Of a DNA stretch of 64,000 bases, positions 54,422 through 64,000 are shown piece after piece. Source of the stretch: Hirsutella rhossiliensis (lineage: Eukaryota > Ascomycota > Sordariomycetes > Hypocreales > Ophiocordycipitaceae); assembly GCF_020360975.1 (NCBI RefSeq), contig NW_025408673.1, positions 1,550,001 to 1,614,000 on the forward strand, given 5' to 3'. The first letter of the stretch is position 1, and the number at the start of each line of letters is the position of its first letter. Under the pieces are notes generated by a model, which did no database searches, was not told where the DNA came from, and saw nothing but the letters and a program-made list of their open reading frames with translations. The translations under genes and the position numbers were made by a program.

Positions 54422-56738
54422 ATGCCTCCTGGCGTGAGTTCCCGTTTCCAACCGCCTCGGGCTACCTGGCTGACATGCCATCTTCGTCCAGACGCGTCGC
54501 GCCAATCGCAGCGGGTACGCCGAGCATGACGATTTCGAAGGTTTGCGCGTCAATTCTTCTGTCTCTGTCGGTGCCGTGTCCGCTGATTCCCGCCAGGACT
54601 TCCCGTGCGACAATGGCGACACGACTGGGCAAGCGTGGCGACGCAGCCGCAGCAGGAACAACAGCAGCTAAACGACATCTGGGCAATTGAGCTGATACAC
54701 GGGATGCCCAAGGACGCCAACCTGCTCCCCCCTCACAGCCAAGAGCTCCTCCGCGCCGCCCGATCCGGCCGTCTCTACAAACGGCCTGCCCCGGAAGAAG
54801 ACGACGCCGATGTCGACGTGGTCGCGCCCGAGAAGCCGGAGAAGAAGGAGGAGGAGCCCGAGGCCCAAGGCTTTTCCATCAAGGTCTGGAAACAGATTCC
54901 TCGTAACGTCGAGGCCTCCACTATCTCCCACCTTGCCAAGCGCAGACGCGGCACCGTCACGATTGCCAGCAAAACCGTCGAGGAGAAGCCGACGGGGCCG
55001 ACTGTGACGCGCGCGACCGTCAGGCGCATTGATGCCGCCGGCAACCCCTACACTGAAGACGTAACGCTGGTGGAGGGCCAGCCGGTGCAGGGCGAGATCA
55101 TCTCGACACGCGTCGAGGTGGCCCCGGGCGCCCACACAGAAGCCGTGGCCCCCGCGCCGCCTCCGCAGAGGAGAAGGCCGCCGCCGCCGAAACGAAAAGC
55201 CAAGGCCGGCCCGGGCCGGGGCAAGAAGAAGATGAAGAACCCGATGCTCGGCCAGCGACCGCCGCCGGGCCCCGCCGCCGCAGCCGAGGGCGCTGTTGCA
55301 CCCATCAAAATCGAGGATCAAGGCGAGAATGTCCGTTTGCTCTGCTCCATCAGAATCCGAGTCCTTTTGCTGATGTGTACCACAGTGCCTCAATCGAGAA
55401 GACACCAACACGCCGAACCCGGACAGCGAAATGGCGGATGGCGACGATGATGAAGACGACGATGATGGCGACGACGGCGAAGACGGTGATGACGGGGATA
55501 GGGACGAAGGCGCTGTGAGCGATCAGCAGCAAGGCGCCCAGGCTGACAACCAAGACGAAGTGATGACCGATGCCGCCTTCGCGGCCAATCCGTCCTTCTC
55601 GGAACCCCCAGCCGCGGACCCCAGAGACGCCATGAACCCAACGGAACTCACGCCACCCAATCCGCTCTCCCTTGCGCCACCCGCAGGCAGCCTTGCCTCG
55701 GGCTCGCCGAGGCCAGAAGGAAGCCCCCTCAAGAATGTCGTTTTGCCGTCTCCCCCCGAGCCAACGTCCTCCGAGGTGCCGCCGCCGCCCGGCCCAACGC
55801 AGATGCCCAAAGTCGAAGCAGCCACCGAGTCGATGATTGACCAGCCTCCCTCACCGATTGTGAGCGATGAACCAGCAGAGGCCAATCAAAGAGACCTCCC
55901 GGAGCCCGAGCCAATGGTTGAAACGGCGCATCAGGAACCCGCCTTGTCGGAGCCCGCCCCCTTCAAAGAGGAATCGCCATGGCAGGGAAGAGAGGAACAT
56001 GACCCGACCAATGAAGATGCTCTGCTTCCACCACCACCTGATCAAGTTGGCAACATCTATTCCCCCAGGGCCGAGTCTGGTCCGGCCAAGTCGCTTGACA
56101 GCGAAGACAAGGGCGGGGAAGAGGAGGAGAATCAGTTTGAGGGCGAGGCTCTGCCGCCTCGTTCGCTCAACCAGTGCGATTCCGTCATGACAGAAGACAC
56201 CATCAAACCAGATGACTCCGCGTCCGTGCGATTTCCACTATCCGAGTCGGGGCCTTCGTCGGAATTTGGCACGGCTTCAGTAGGGGAGGCCAAAGAACCA
56301 GCCCAGGAATCGGCGGCCCCTCCGGCAACGACATCGTCGCCACCGGCCCCAAAGCAGGCTTCTCCTCAAGAATCTCAAGCTGCAGACGATGAAAAGCCGG
56401 ATTTGATCGGCGGGCTGATGGGTGAGCTGGATCGAGAGGCCGCATCGAGCGGCGATGTAGCCAGGCGCCCTTCGCCACAGCCACAAGTTGAGGAACCCGC
56501 TGGCGGGCCCGAACATGGCGTTGAGCAGCCCTCCGCGGAAGGCTTTGTATTAGAGGAAAGCGCTAACATCAAGGACGAGCCGAAGATGTCTGTGGAGCCG
56601 GCGGAAGGCCCTGGCGACGACCACAACGAGGAGCAAAAGGTGGAACCATTCTCGAATACGCAGGCTGTCGATGCGCAGCCCTCCGTCGCGGCGCAGTCTC
56701 CTCCGGGCGTGCAAGAAAATCCGCCCTCCAATGCGTAG
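54422..56738 (+). CDS. Disordered nuclear-type hypothetical protein
   Basis: Four exons (54422-54433, 54492-54540, 54597-55330, 55386-56738) with 58, 56 and 55-bp introns give 715 residues. After a tiny first exon (MPPG), a conserved-looking N-terminal part reads [19 protein letters not shown] and [20 protein letters not shown], then [21 protein letters not shown] basic [20 protein letters not shown] segment is a likely nuclear localisation signal. From about residue 275 on the chain is highly acidic (repeated Asp/Gly/Glu) and then Pro/Ser/Glu-rich without folded motifs. I do not recognise a family. A chromatin or transcription role is a guess from charge and the basic signal. The intron choice rests on frame continuity between the three reading frames used. 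Confidence 0.72.
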
Positions 56739-57099
56739 GTCGCCTTGGTGGCTCGCCAGAGCTAGAGATGCGAGTACGGGCTCCGCACCGGACAAGCACT
56801 GAGTTGCGGTTCGTTATGATCAGACTCGAGGGGTGATGTTACGCCTTGTGGGTTTGCCGCGCAGGTGTTTTCCGCCTGGTCGGTCACGCGGAGAGGAGAC
56901 GGAACGTGCGCTTTGTACAACAAGAGGCTTGGACTAGACAAGGGAACGTGGGTGTGGTGGATCATGTCCTCGTCGTTTGGAAACGAGACGGGACAGTGAA
57001 TCACGACTTGGGTATCGAAATACATACATTCCTTATTCAGGCGCACAGAGCCAAGGCCGGTGATGTCCCACTATCGACATGACAGGACCTAGTATTCCG
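56739..57099. other. Convergent intergenic region
   Basis: Lies between two 3' ends. No coding features were seen. Confidence 0.6.
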
Positions 57100-58236
57100 T
57101 CATGAGAGAGGGAGGAGGCTCTCGCCTGTATGTGCGTCGAGTGACCCGCTTTCCCTGTCCGTCTGCATCCGCCCCGTGGTCTGGCGCTGCCGCATGGCAT
57201 GCTGCTGCCCGCTCTGCACCCTGGCAACGCGGCCATTCATCTGCAAGCCGCGGGCGTGGGCGTTGCTCAGGCCGAGCAGGCCGGCGCTGACGAGCAGCAG
57301 GGCCATGAGGACGATGGCGCCGGCCTGGGACAAGTTTCCGCTAAAGGCGGCGACGAGGTAGACGAGGAGCTTGGCGGCGGCCTCGAGGTAGCCGTCGAGG
57401 TTAGACTTGGCGCGCAGCCAGGTCTGGGTGGTGACGGCCTGGAGGTCGGAGTTGAGGCCGCGCAGGACGGCGCGGCGGCCGTGGCCGAGGTCGATGGCGT
57501 ACTCGGTCAGGCGGTCGCCGTCCGGGACAAGGGGGGGCGAGTGGGCGCGCTTGGGGTCTGGGCGCGAGCGCTGCTTGATGGACCAGATGTTGAGGATGCG
57601 GGAGAGCATGAGGGAGAAGATGAAGGCGAGGCCCCACCAGTCGCCGAGGAGGATCATGAGCGTCACGGCCAAGGTGGTCAGCAGCGGGCTCAGCAGGTAC
57701 AAGACGTGGCTGAGCCAGTCCATCTCGACGGGCGGGACGGGGAGCGCGGATGCGGGAGCGGGCGGGCGTCGATGGACGAAGCCGCTCACCCTCTGCACCA
57801 GCTTCTCCATCTCCTGCCTGCCCAGCGCGCCGCCGTCCTTGAGCATGGCGACGTCGAGCGTCAGGGTCCCTCCGCCGGTCGACGCGGCAGCCTCAGTCCA
57901 CAGACGGCGGAGGAAGCTGACCAAGGCGGCATTGCTGATGACATAGCGCACCTGGTCCGCCGGGCCGGTGGGCGCCGCCGACTGCTCGATGGCGGCGGCG
58001 GCAATGTCGGCCGCGCCGTCGAGCTTGTGGTCGAGGGCGTCGGCGGCCTGCTGGTAGTGCAGGCCAGGGGCCAGGACCAGGGCGTCGAGCCAGGAGGAGC
58101 CGCCGGCGATGACGGTGCGCTGGGCGATGGTGTTGAGGTCGGCGAGGGCCAGGAGGCCGCCGGCGGAGAGGGAGAGGTTCGGGATGGGGTTTGGGGACCA
58201 CGAGGGGATGAGCGGGCGGGTGTTTGGGTAGTTCAT
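57100..58236 (-). CDS. Multi-pass membrane protein, function unknown
   Basis: A single exon of 378 residues. The start is the ATG at 58236 (MNYPNTRPLIPSWSPNPIPN); the frame goes nine codons further only to a GTG. The N-terminal 150 residues are soluble and Ala/Leu-rich. Four hydrophobic segments follow: HVLYLLSPLLTTLAVTLMIL, WWGLAFIFSLMLSRILNI, AAAKLLVYLVAAFSG and AGAIVLMALLLVSAGLLGLS. Between the second and third is a charged loop with DRLTEYAIDLGHGRRAVLRG. The Gln/Arg/Ser-rich tail is probably cytosolic. Related proteins occur as uncharacterised genes in ascomycetes. No transporter signature was seen. Confidence 0.75.
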   Translation of the reverse strand: MNYPNTRPLIPSWSPNPIPNLSLSAGGLLALADLNTIAQRTVIAGGSSWLDALVLAPGLHYQQAADALDHKLDGAADIAAAAIEQSAAPTGPADQVRYVISNAALVSFLRRLWTEAAASTGGGTLTLDVAMLKDGGALGRQEMEKLVQRVSGFVHRRPPAPASALPVPPVEMDWLSHVLYLLSPLLTTLAVTLMILLGDWWGLAFIFSLMLSRILNIWSIKQRSRPDPKRAHSPPLVPDGDRLTEYAIDLGHGRRAVLRGLNSDLQAVTTQTWLRAKSNLDGYLEAAAKLLVYLVAAFSGNLSQAGAIVLMALLLVSAGLLGLSNAHARGLQMNGRVARVQSGQQHAMRQRQTTGRMQTDRESGSLDAHTGESLLPLS

Positions 58237-59049
58237 GCTGCCGTGGCGAGGGGGGGCGTCCACAGGGTGAGGCTCGGCACTTATGATTCTAAGATTCTAA
58301 TACATGGCGAAGATGGACATGGACAGGACTCGAGGTCAAGATGGGACCGTCACTGTCGGCAAGGCTGGGCAGGATGGGCTTTTGACGCTTTGATTGCCGA
58401 GACCATCTGACTTTGGTGAAGGAGAAAGAGACGCCGTCGAGGAGCATGCGGTCACCGGGTCGGACCCGACACGCAGGTAGAAGGCATCATGACCAAACCT
58501 CATTGGGGAGGGGGGGGTCGGCTTTGAGGCGCGGCCGACGTGACCTGGGCTGCAACCTCCGGCCCTTGTGGCGGCATTTGGCACTTGCATCAATTAGTAG
58601 CAAATGGGCGGTGCGTGCGCGGGAAGAAGAAGCATGTCTGTATTGAACTTATTGAACTTATCAGAGCCCTACATAGTGCTGGCGTGCGTGCCTGCAGCAT
58701 GCGAGTTGCGGATCCCGATCAGAGCAATGCGACAAGGAGATGTGACGGCTGCGGGTCTTGGGTCGGTGGCAAACATGGGCCAGATCTGTCTCGCAGTCAT
58801 TTGCCCGGGGAGACGACGACCCGTGTGCAACAAGGCTCTTCTGCACTCGCCTCTAGACGCATCCTTTGTCGCACTCGCTTAATGATTGACCTTGTGATTT
58901 CATCCCATTTCGACTCCAGCATCCTCGTTCATCGAGTCTACCCTAGACCACGCGCGCAACATGCACGTGCTCTGGCTTTGACCCGATGACTAAGCGCCGC
59001 CGCCAGCGGGCCCACCTCAGAGCATAGCTCGCGACCACGAGCTCCCCAG

Positions 59050-59061
59050 ATGGAATCGTAG
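59050..59061 (+). promoter_or_regulatory. Minimal upstream open frame before EMC1
   Basis: ATG GAA TCG TAG lies 49 bp before the EMC1 start codon. If the transcript begins upstream of it, it could reduce initiation at EMC1. Confidence 0.3.
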
Positions 59062-59094
59062 CAGCGGCAGCAGTAGCAGCAGCAGCAGCAACAG
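59060..59094. repeat. CAG-rich run in EMC1 leader
   Basis: Imperfect CAG/GCAG repeats interrupted by CGG, TAG and CAA, ending 15 bp before the EMC1 start codon. Confidence 0.8.
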
Positions 59095-59109
59095 CCCCAC
59101 GGAACAGAC

Positions 59110-62100
59110 ATGCGACGCACGCTGCAATCGGGCCTGCTCCTCGGCCTGTCGGCGCTCGCCGCCGCCGTCTTCAAGGACGAGGTGGGCGACATCGACTTCC
59201 ACTACTCCCTCGTCGGCCTCCCCCAGGTCGAGACCACCTTCTTCCACCGCCCGCGAAAGGAGGACAAGGCGAGCCTCCTCTACACCCTCAGCGACATCGG
59301 CATCCTCGGCGCCGTCAACCCGAGCAACGGAGACTTGGTGTGGCGACACCAGATCGCTGACGATGCCTCCCCCACCAGCGGGGGCTTCCTGCGGGCCCCG
59401 GAAGGCGAGAATTGGGTCGCCGCCGCCTACGGCTCGAGCGTCCAGGCCTGGAGCGCGCTGACGGGCAGGAACCTCTGGCGCGTGGACTTCAAGGGCGAGG
59501 TCAAGGATCTTGAGATACTCGAGCTGACCGAGGCTTCGAGGAAAGACGTCCTCGCCCTCTTTGACGAGGATGGCGTCACCGTTCTGCGACGTCTGCATGG
59601 CGCCCTCGGCACCGTCGTCTGGGAGTTTCGCGAACACAGCAATGATCTGCCTCTCCAGGTATCAAACAATATTGCCAACGTCTACGTCGTCAGTCTCCAC
59701 GGCTCGCCCTCGTCCTACAGCCTCAAAGTCACCTCCCTCGAGACGGCAACGGGCACGCGCGTCAACCACGTCGTCGTCGGTGCCAAAGGCGACATTCACG
59801 GGCCCGGCGACGTCATGTTTGTCGGCTCCAACTCGGCCGCGCCCATCGTCGCGTGGACCAACCAGGGCTCGGCCAAGCTCAACGTCAACGTCTTGGGGAG
59901 CAAGTCCAAGCAAGACTTCAATCTCCCGCCCGACACCGCCTCGGTGCAGATCCACGCGCCTCACTTGACCCAGTCGCAGACGCACTTTCTGGTACACACT
60001 CGTTCAAAAGGGGAAAAGACAAACAAGGCCATGGTGTTCCACACGGACCTCAAGACACGCCAGATCAAATTGGCGTACGAGCTGCCGGCCTTTCGAGGCC
60101 ATGGCGCCTTTTGCACCAGCTCCGAAGGGGCCAATGTCTACTTCGCTCAGATCAGCAGCGACGAGACGCTCATTGTATCTTCTGAGTCGCATGGCATTCT
60201 CGCTCGCTGGCCAAACAACCGAGCCGTCGACATCAGCCCCGTCCATGCCGCGGCAGAGGTCATCAAGAAACCCGGTGGACAGGAGTTTGCGGTTCGCTCC
60301 GCCGTCGTCACCAACTCGGGTGATTGGGCGCTGCTGCGCAACGGCGAAAAGGACTGGACTCGGCACGAGGGCCTATCTGGCGCCGTGGCCGCCGTCTGGG
60401 CCGAGATACCCGAGGGTGAGGACCTCGCCAAGGTTCTCGCCCAGGAGGCGCACACCAACCCGCTGGCTGCCTACATTCATCGCGTAACCCGCCACATCGA
60501 CGACTTGAAATACCTGCCCCGCTACCTGGCTAGCATCCCAGAGCGTGTCGTGAACAGCATAGCGGGCGGAGACCTCGTGGGCCACAAGGAAGGCCTGCGC
60601 CGAGACACGTTTGGCTTCAACAAGATTCTCGTCGTCGTGACTCGCCGAGGGCGCTTCTACGGCCTGGATTCCGGAAATCACGGCCAGGTACTCTGGACGC
60701 ACAGCTGGTTCCCTCGTGACACAGACACGCCCCTCATCGTCAAGGGTCTCGTTTCAGACGACGAACACGGAATCGTTGCCATGTACGGCGCTGGGGGCGA
60801 GTATGCCGCCTTCAACGCAAGCTCCGGCGTGGCTCGCGAGGTGCTCCTTGCAGAAGGCGAGAAGCCCGGCGTGTCCTGCACTGCCGTCGTTGAGGGCGGG
60901 TCAGGCACGGGTCTGCTTCCCATTGGAAACGATGATCTGCCGACGCGAGATCTTCCCGCCGATTGGGACTCGGAACAGACCGTTGTCGTCCGCGGCGAAG
61001 GCGAGACACTCAAGGGCATCAGATTCAGCGCGGAAGGCGGCAAGGTGACCAAGCAGGAGATGTGGCAGCTTCAGATGCGTCCGGGGCTCGAGATTGAACA
61101 AATCGTGACACCTCCTGCGCATGACCCCGTTGCCTCGATCGGCCGCGTCCTGGGTGACAGACGCGTCCTGTACAAGTATCTCAACACCAACAGCATCGTC
61201 GTTGCTGCCACCAACGGGTCGGCCAACGCCCTGTCCGTCCAGCTGGTCGATACCGCCTCGGGCCAGGTTCTCACGTCTCAGCTGTACAAGGGCGTGGACT
61301 CGCGCAAATCGATTTCGTGCACCATGGCCGAGAACTGGTATGCCTGCTCCTTTTTTGGGGACTACATGCTCGACGATGATACGGAGCGCTCCCTCAAGGG
61401 CTACCAGGTGGTGGTCACGGACCTCTACGAGTCCCCGGAGCCCAACAGCCGCGGGCCGCTGGGCGACGCGGCCAACTTCTCGTCGCTCGACCCCGTCGAC
61501 AACCCCGTGGGGGGCCTGCCGCTCCCCTGGGCCCTCTCGCAGGCATACGTCGTCTCGCAGCCGCTGACGCACCTGGCCGTTACCCAGACGCGCCAGGGCA
61601 TCAGCACGCGGGAGCTCGTCGCCTACCTGCCGCACGCCCACGGCATCCTGGGCCTGTCGCGGCACGTACTGGACCCGCGGCGGCCGGTCGGGCGGGACCC
61701 CACGGCGGCGGAGATGGAGGCCGAGGCGCTAATGCGGTACGCCCCGGCCTTTGAGATCGACCCGCGCACCGTCCTCTCGCACGAGCGCGACGTGGCGGGC
61801 ATCCGCGGCCTCGTGACGGCGGCGGCCGTCGTCGAGAGCACGAGCCTGCTGGCGGCATACGGTGTCGACGTGTACGTGGCGCGCGTGGCTCCCAGCGGCG
61901 TCTTTGACATCCTGGGCAGGGGCTTCAACAAGGTGACGCTCGTGGCGACGGTGCTGGCCCTGTCTGGCGGCGTCATGTTTCTGGCTCCAATGGTGAGTGA
62001 TGCTGATCCCCTTTCTGTTTCGTCTCAACCCCATCTATGTCCCGCGTGAACCAATGTCCCGTCAGCCGGGTCACACGCGCAACATCCAAGTAACGCAGCT

Positions 62101-62169
62101 CGGGCGCTAACGTCGATGCCGCAGGTCCGGAGGAAGCAGATTGACCGGAGGTGGCAGGCGTTTCTGTGA
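59110..62169 (+). CDS. EMC1: ER membrane protein complex subunit 1 (EMC1)
   Basis: Two exons, 59110-61992 and 62125-62169, give 975 residues. The 132-bp intron splits the end: FLAPM joined to VRRKQIDRRWQAFL. A signal peptide (MRRTLQSGLLLGLSALAAA) precedes the luminal beta-propeller-like region, with VFKDEVGDIDFHYSLVGLP, LGAVNPSNGDLVWRHQI and VQAWSALTGRNLWRVDF. The C-terminal conserved block shows SCTMAENWYACSFFGDYML and GLPLPWALSQAYVVSQPLTH. The single transmembrane helix is LVATVLALSGGVMFLAPM, with a short basic cytosolic tail. EMC1 is the large scaffold of the EMC insertase for tail-anchored and polytopic proteins in the ER. Length and layout are normal for fungi. Confidence 0.95.
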
Positions 62170-62760
62170 GAGGATCCGTGTATGTACGAGGAACACGTGG
62201 GGAATTAGATGGGAACTGGTCAGGGGCTGAATAGGGCTTTTCTTTCTTCGGCGCCCGCATGACTCATTCGTTGGTGCAGCGAAGTGTAATTGCGAGTGCG
62301 AGTGTGCATGTTTATCCTTTTGACGAGGCCTCGGGCTATGGTGAGCAAGCACCCACGCCCCACGATTCATCTCCGCTCTGGAATCCCCCGTTTGAGAGCG
62401 GCCCCTCTTCTCCCACCGAAGGAGCCGGTGTCCGTCTTGCCTTTTTCGGGCTGCGAGCGAGCAAAGTTGCCATATAGTCCAGTGTATTCGTAGTGTTCAA
62501 TGTAAATGCGCATGATGTAAGTTTATATATCGCCGAATGAGCCTCGGCCACTCGCGACACAGTCGGCCTCCTGTCGAAGAATACGCCAAATCCCAGTCAC
62601 CCGTGATGGAACTGGCAAGAAACCCAAGGGAAAGAGCGAGCATAATATCAAAAAACCAGACAGGACCCAATGACAGCGCCCAGGTATCCTCCCTCTCACA
62701 CTTTGCATCTCAGTGAACAAAAGAATGCATTTGCCGCTTCTCGACGAGACATTGCCCTCT
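62170..62760. other. Convergent intergenic region
   Basis: Lies between the 3' ends of EMC1 and the phosphoesterase gene. Short open frames only. Confidence 0.6.
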
Positions 62761-64000
62761 TCAGCAATCACCCTTCCAGTTGCCCTCGATCCACTCGCCC
62801 AGCTTGTGCGTCAGCGTCTCCTCCATATACACCTGCACGTCGCCGTCGCCAAAGTCGCCGCCGCTAAACTTGAGCGCCGGTACGATCCAGGGCTGGATGA
62901 AGTCGACAAAGACAAGGTCCACCGTGTCGGGATCGCCGCTCTTGGGGAAGGCGATCTCGGACTGGATGCAGTTGGGCACGTGGTGGAACGTCAAGGGCTC
63001 GTGGACCGTGTCGTCGCCGTCGTCGCCAATGTCGTCCTTGGTTGTGTACCCGGCAATGAGGTCCGGGGCCGAGCCTTGACGGGACATTGGCCGGGGCTCC
63101 GGGACGCTGCGCAGCTCGAGACTCGGCTCGTCGACGGTGGCGGGAGACGGGGCAAACATTTGCTGCGGAATGGTCAGGAGCCGCGTGTCGGCGATGCCTC
63201 CTCCCAGCACCTTGTCGGCGCTGTTGAGGATGCCCAGAACCTTTTGCGCGACACTGTAGGGCACGTCGGGGACAAATTTGAACGAATTTGCAAAGGGGCT
63301 GACGGTGAAGGTGTTGTCTCGCGTAAAGGGGCCCTTGAAGATGTCGAAGCGGACACCGCCAGTGTTAAGGATGGCGAGCCGCGCCTTTTCCCGGCGCGTC
63401 ACGTTGACGATAACGTCGGGGAGGACCTCGTTCTGGAGCCAGGAGTAGATGCTCGCGTTGCTCGGGTACTCGGCGCGGTTCATCCAGAGGTCCCGGGGCG
63501 CGCAGCCGTGGCGGTCGTCGAGTCGCATTTGATTGCGGGCCTTGGCGATCATGTTGCTGACGTGCTTGCCTTGCTTGGTGGGAAAGGTGGACTTGTTGAG
63601 GCCCGTATGGTAGTACATGCCGAGGAGGTTATTGTCCATGTATTTCCGGCTAAAGGTGAGCGAGGCAGCGGCCGACGGGCCGTTTTCTTGGCTGGCCGAC
63701 TTTGGCTTGATGCCGTCAATCGACATCCAGCCAATGGTCTCGAGGTAGCGGCCGGAAGCCATGGCAAAGGATTGGGAATCGTAGCTGAGGGCGTCGCGGA
63801 CGTGGGCGTGGCCGCCAAAGAAAACAATGGGTATGTGCCAATTTTGCTTGCGCAGGGCGGTGAAGATGGCGCGAAACTCGGGCATGCGGAGGCCGACGTG
63901 GCCGATTACGAGGAAGAGGTCGGGCTTCTCGCGCATGGCGCGCTGGAACCAAAGCTCCTTGATGGTTTCCTCGACGGGCTGTACGATGGTGTTGTTGGCG
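62761..64000 (-). CDS. 5'-nucleotidase/UshA-like metallophosphoesterase (partial, 5' end outside window)
   Basis: The visible part is about 412 residues in one exon, open to the right edge. The calcineurin-like phosphoesterase end is seen as LVIGHVGLRMPEF and the metal-binding VFFGGHAHVRD. The 5'-nucleotidase C-terminal domain follows, with AILNTGGVRFDIFKGPFTRD and FTVSPFANSFKFVPDVPYSV. Yeast YHR202W (SMN1) and its fungal relatives share this architecture; bacterial UshA hydrolyses nucleotides. The signal peptide and the N-terminal metal-binding motifs lie outside the window. An acidic loop near residues 320-350 (DDIGDDGDDTV) and the end EWIEGNWKGDC are present. Substrate is unknown; secretion or vacuolar location is possible. 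Confidence 0.88.
   Translation of the reverse strand, partial: ANNTIVQPVEETIKELWFQRAMREKPDLFLVIGHVGLRMPEFRAIFTALRKQNWHIPIVFFGGHAHVRDALSYDSQSFAMASGRYLETIGWMSIDGIKPKSASQENGPSAAASLTFSRKYMDNNLLGMYYHTGLNKSTFPTKQGKHVSNMIAKARNQMRLDDRHGCAPRDLWMNRAEYPSNASIYSWLQNEVLPDVIVNVTRREKARLAILNTGGVRFDIFKGPFTRDNTFTVSPFANSFKFVPDVPYSVAQKVLGILNSADKVLGGGIADTRLLTIPQQMFAPSPATVDEPSLELRSVPEPRPMSRQGSAPDLIAGYTTKDDIGDDGDDTVHEPLTFHHVPNCIQSEIAFPKSGDPDTVDLVFVDFIQPWIVPALKFSGGDFGDGDVQVYMEETLTHKLGEWIEGNWKGDC

Larger units (their letters stand above)
58237..59109. other. Divergent intergenic region with EMC1 leader
   Basis: The promoter region shared by the membrane-protein gene and EMC1. A CAG-type run and a three-codon upstream frame lie just before EMC1. 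Confidence 0.55.

Noticed and set aside
57199..58410. A 403-residue open frame on the plus strand
   Set aside because: Antisense to the four-helix membrane protein; Gly/Glu/Ala-rich low complexity without motifs.

Overview
The window is nuclear DNA of a filamentous ascomycete, most likely a sordariomycete close to Hypocreales. This is inferred, not proven. The basis is the many short GT-AG introns (41-165 bp), GC-rich codon use, single-copy eukaryotic housekeeping genes (EMC1, ISD11, IPI3, a type I metacaspase) and typical fungal families (subgroup II-like G-alpha, Pth11/rhodopsin-domain receptor, F-box and APH proteins). I saw no bacterial operons, CRISPR arrays, rRNA or tRNA genes.

Layout. 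0-4 kb: a minus-strand NRPS-like gene cut by the left edge, with adenylation-type, carrier, transmembrane and hexapeptide-repeat segments resembling the poly-lysine-synthetase (Pls) architecture. 7-16 kb: an F-box protein, an NADP-dependent double-bond reductase, a metacaspase, a frame-broken relic and an FtsJ-type methyltransferase. 16-31 kb: a gene-sparse stretch holding three widely spaced genes: a serine beta-lactamase-like hydrolase, a divergent G-protein alpha subunit and a Pth11-like receptor. A small Cys-rich reading frame lies at its edge. 31-46 kb: a WW-domain protein, an APH-family kinase-like protein, a DxYD-type putative glycosyltransferase with a C-run frameshift, a membrane protein with a frame break, a 729-residue disordered protein and the ribosome-biogenesis WD40 protein IPI3. 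46-52.3 kb: two disabled genes, a Dal5-type MFS transporter and a NAM7/UPF1-type helicase relic. 53-64 kb: housekeeping genes again, with ISD11, a disordered nuclear-type protein, a four-helix membrane protein, EMC1 and a 5'-nucleotidase-like phosphoesterase cut by the right edge.

There is no single pathway. The housekeeping blocks look ordinary. The accessory interest lies in four places: the Pls-like enzyme, whose carrier site shows Thr where Ser is expected; the sparse 16-31 kb island with a G-alpha paralogue and a receptor; the MFS gene, whose 5' coding region carries an 11-bp minisatellite able to switch reading frame; and the helicase relic with a C-terminal zinc knuckle. Several reading-frame breaks recur in the window. 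Some sit in homopolymers and could be assembly errors, while others are plain nonsense codons.
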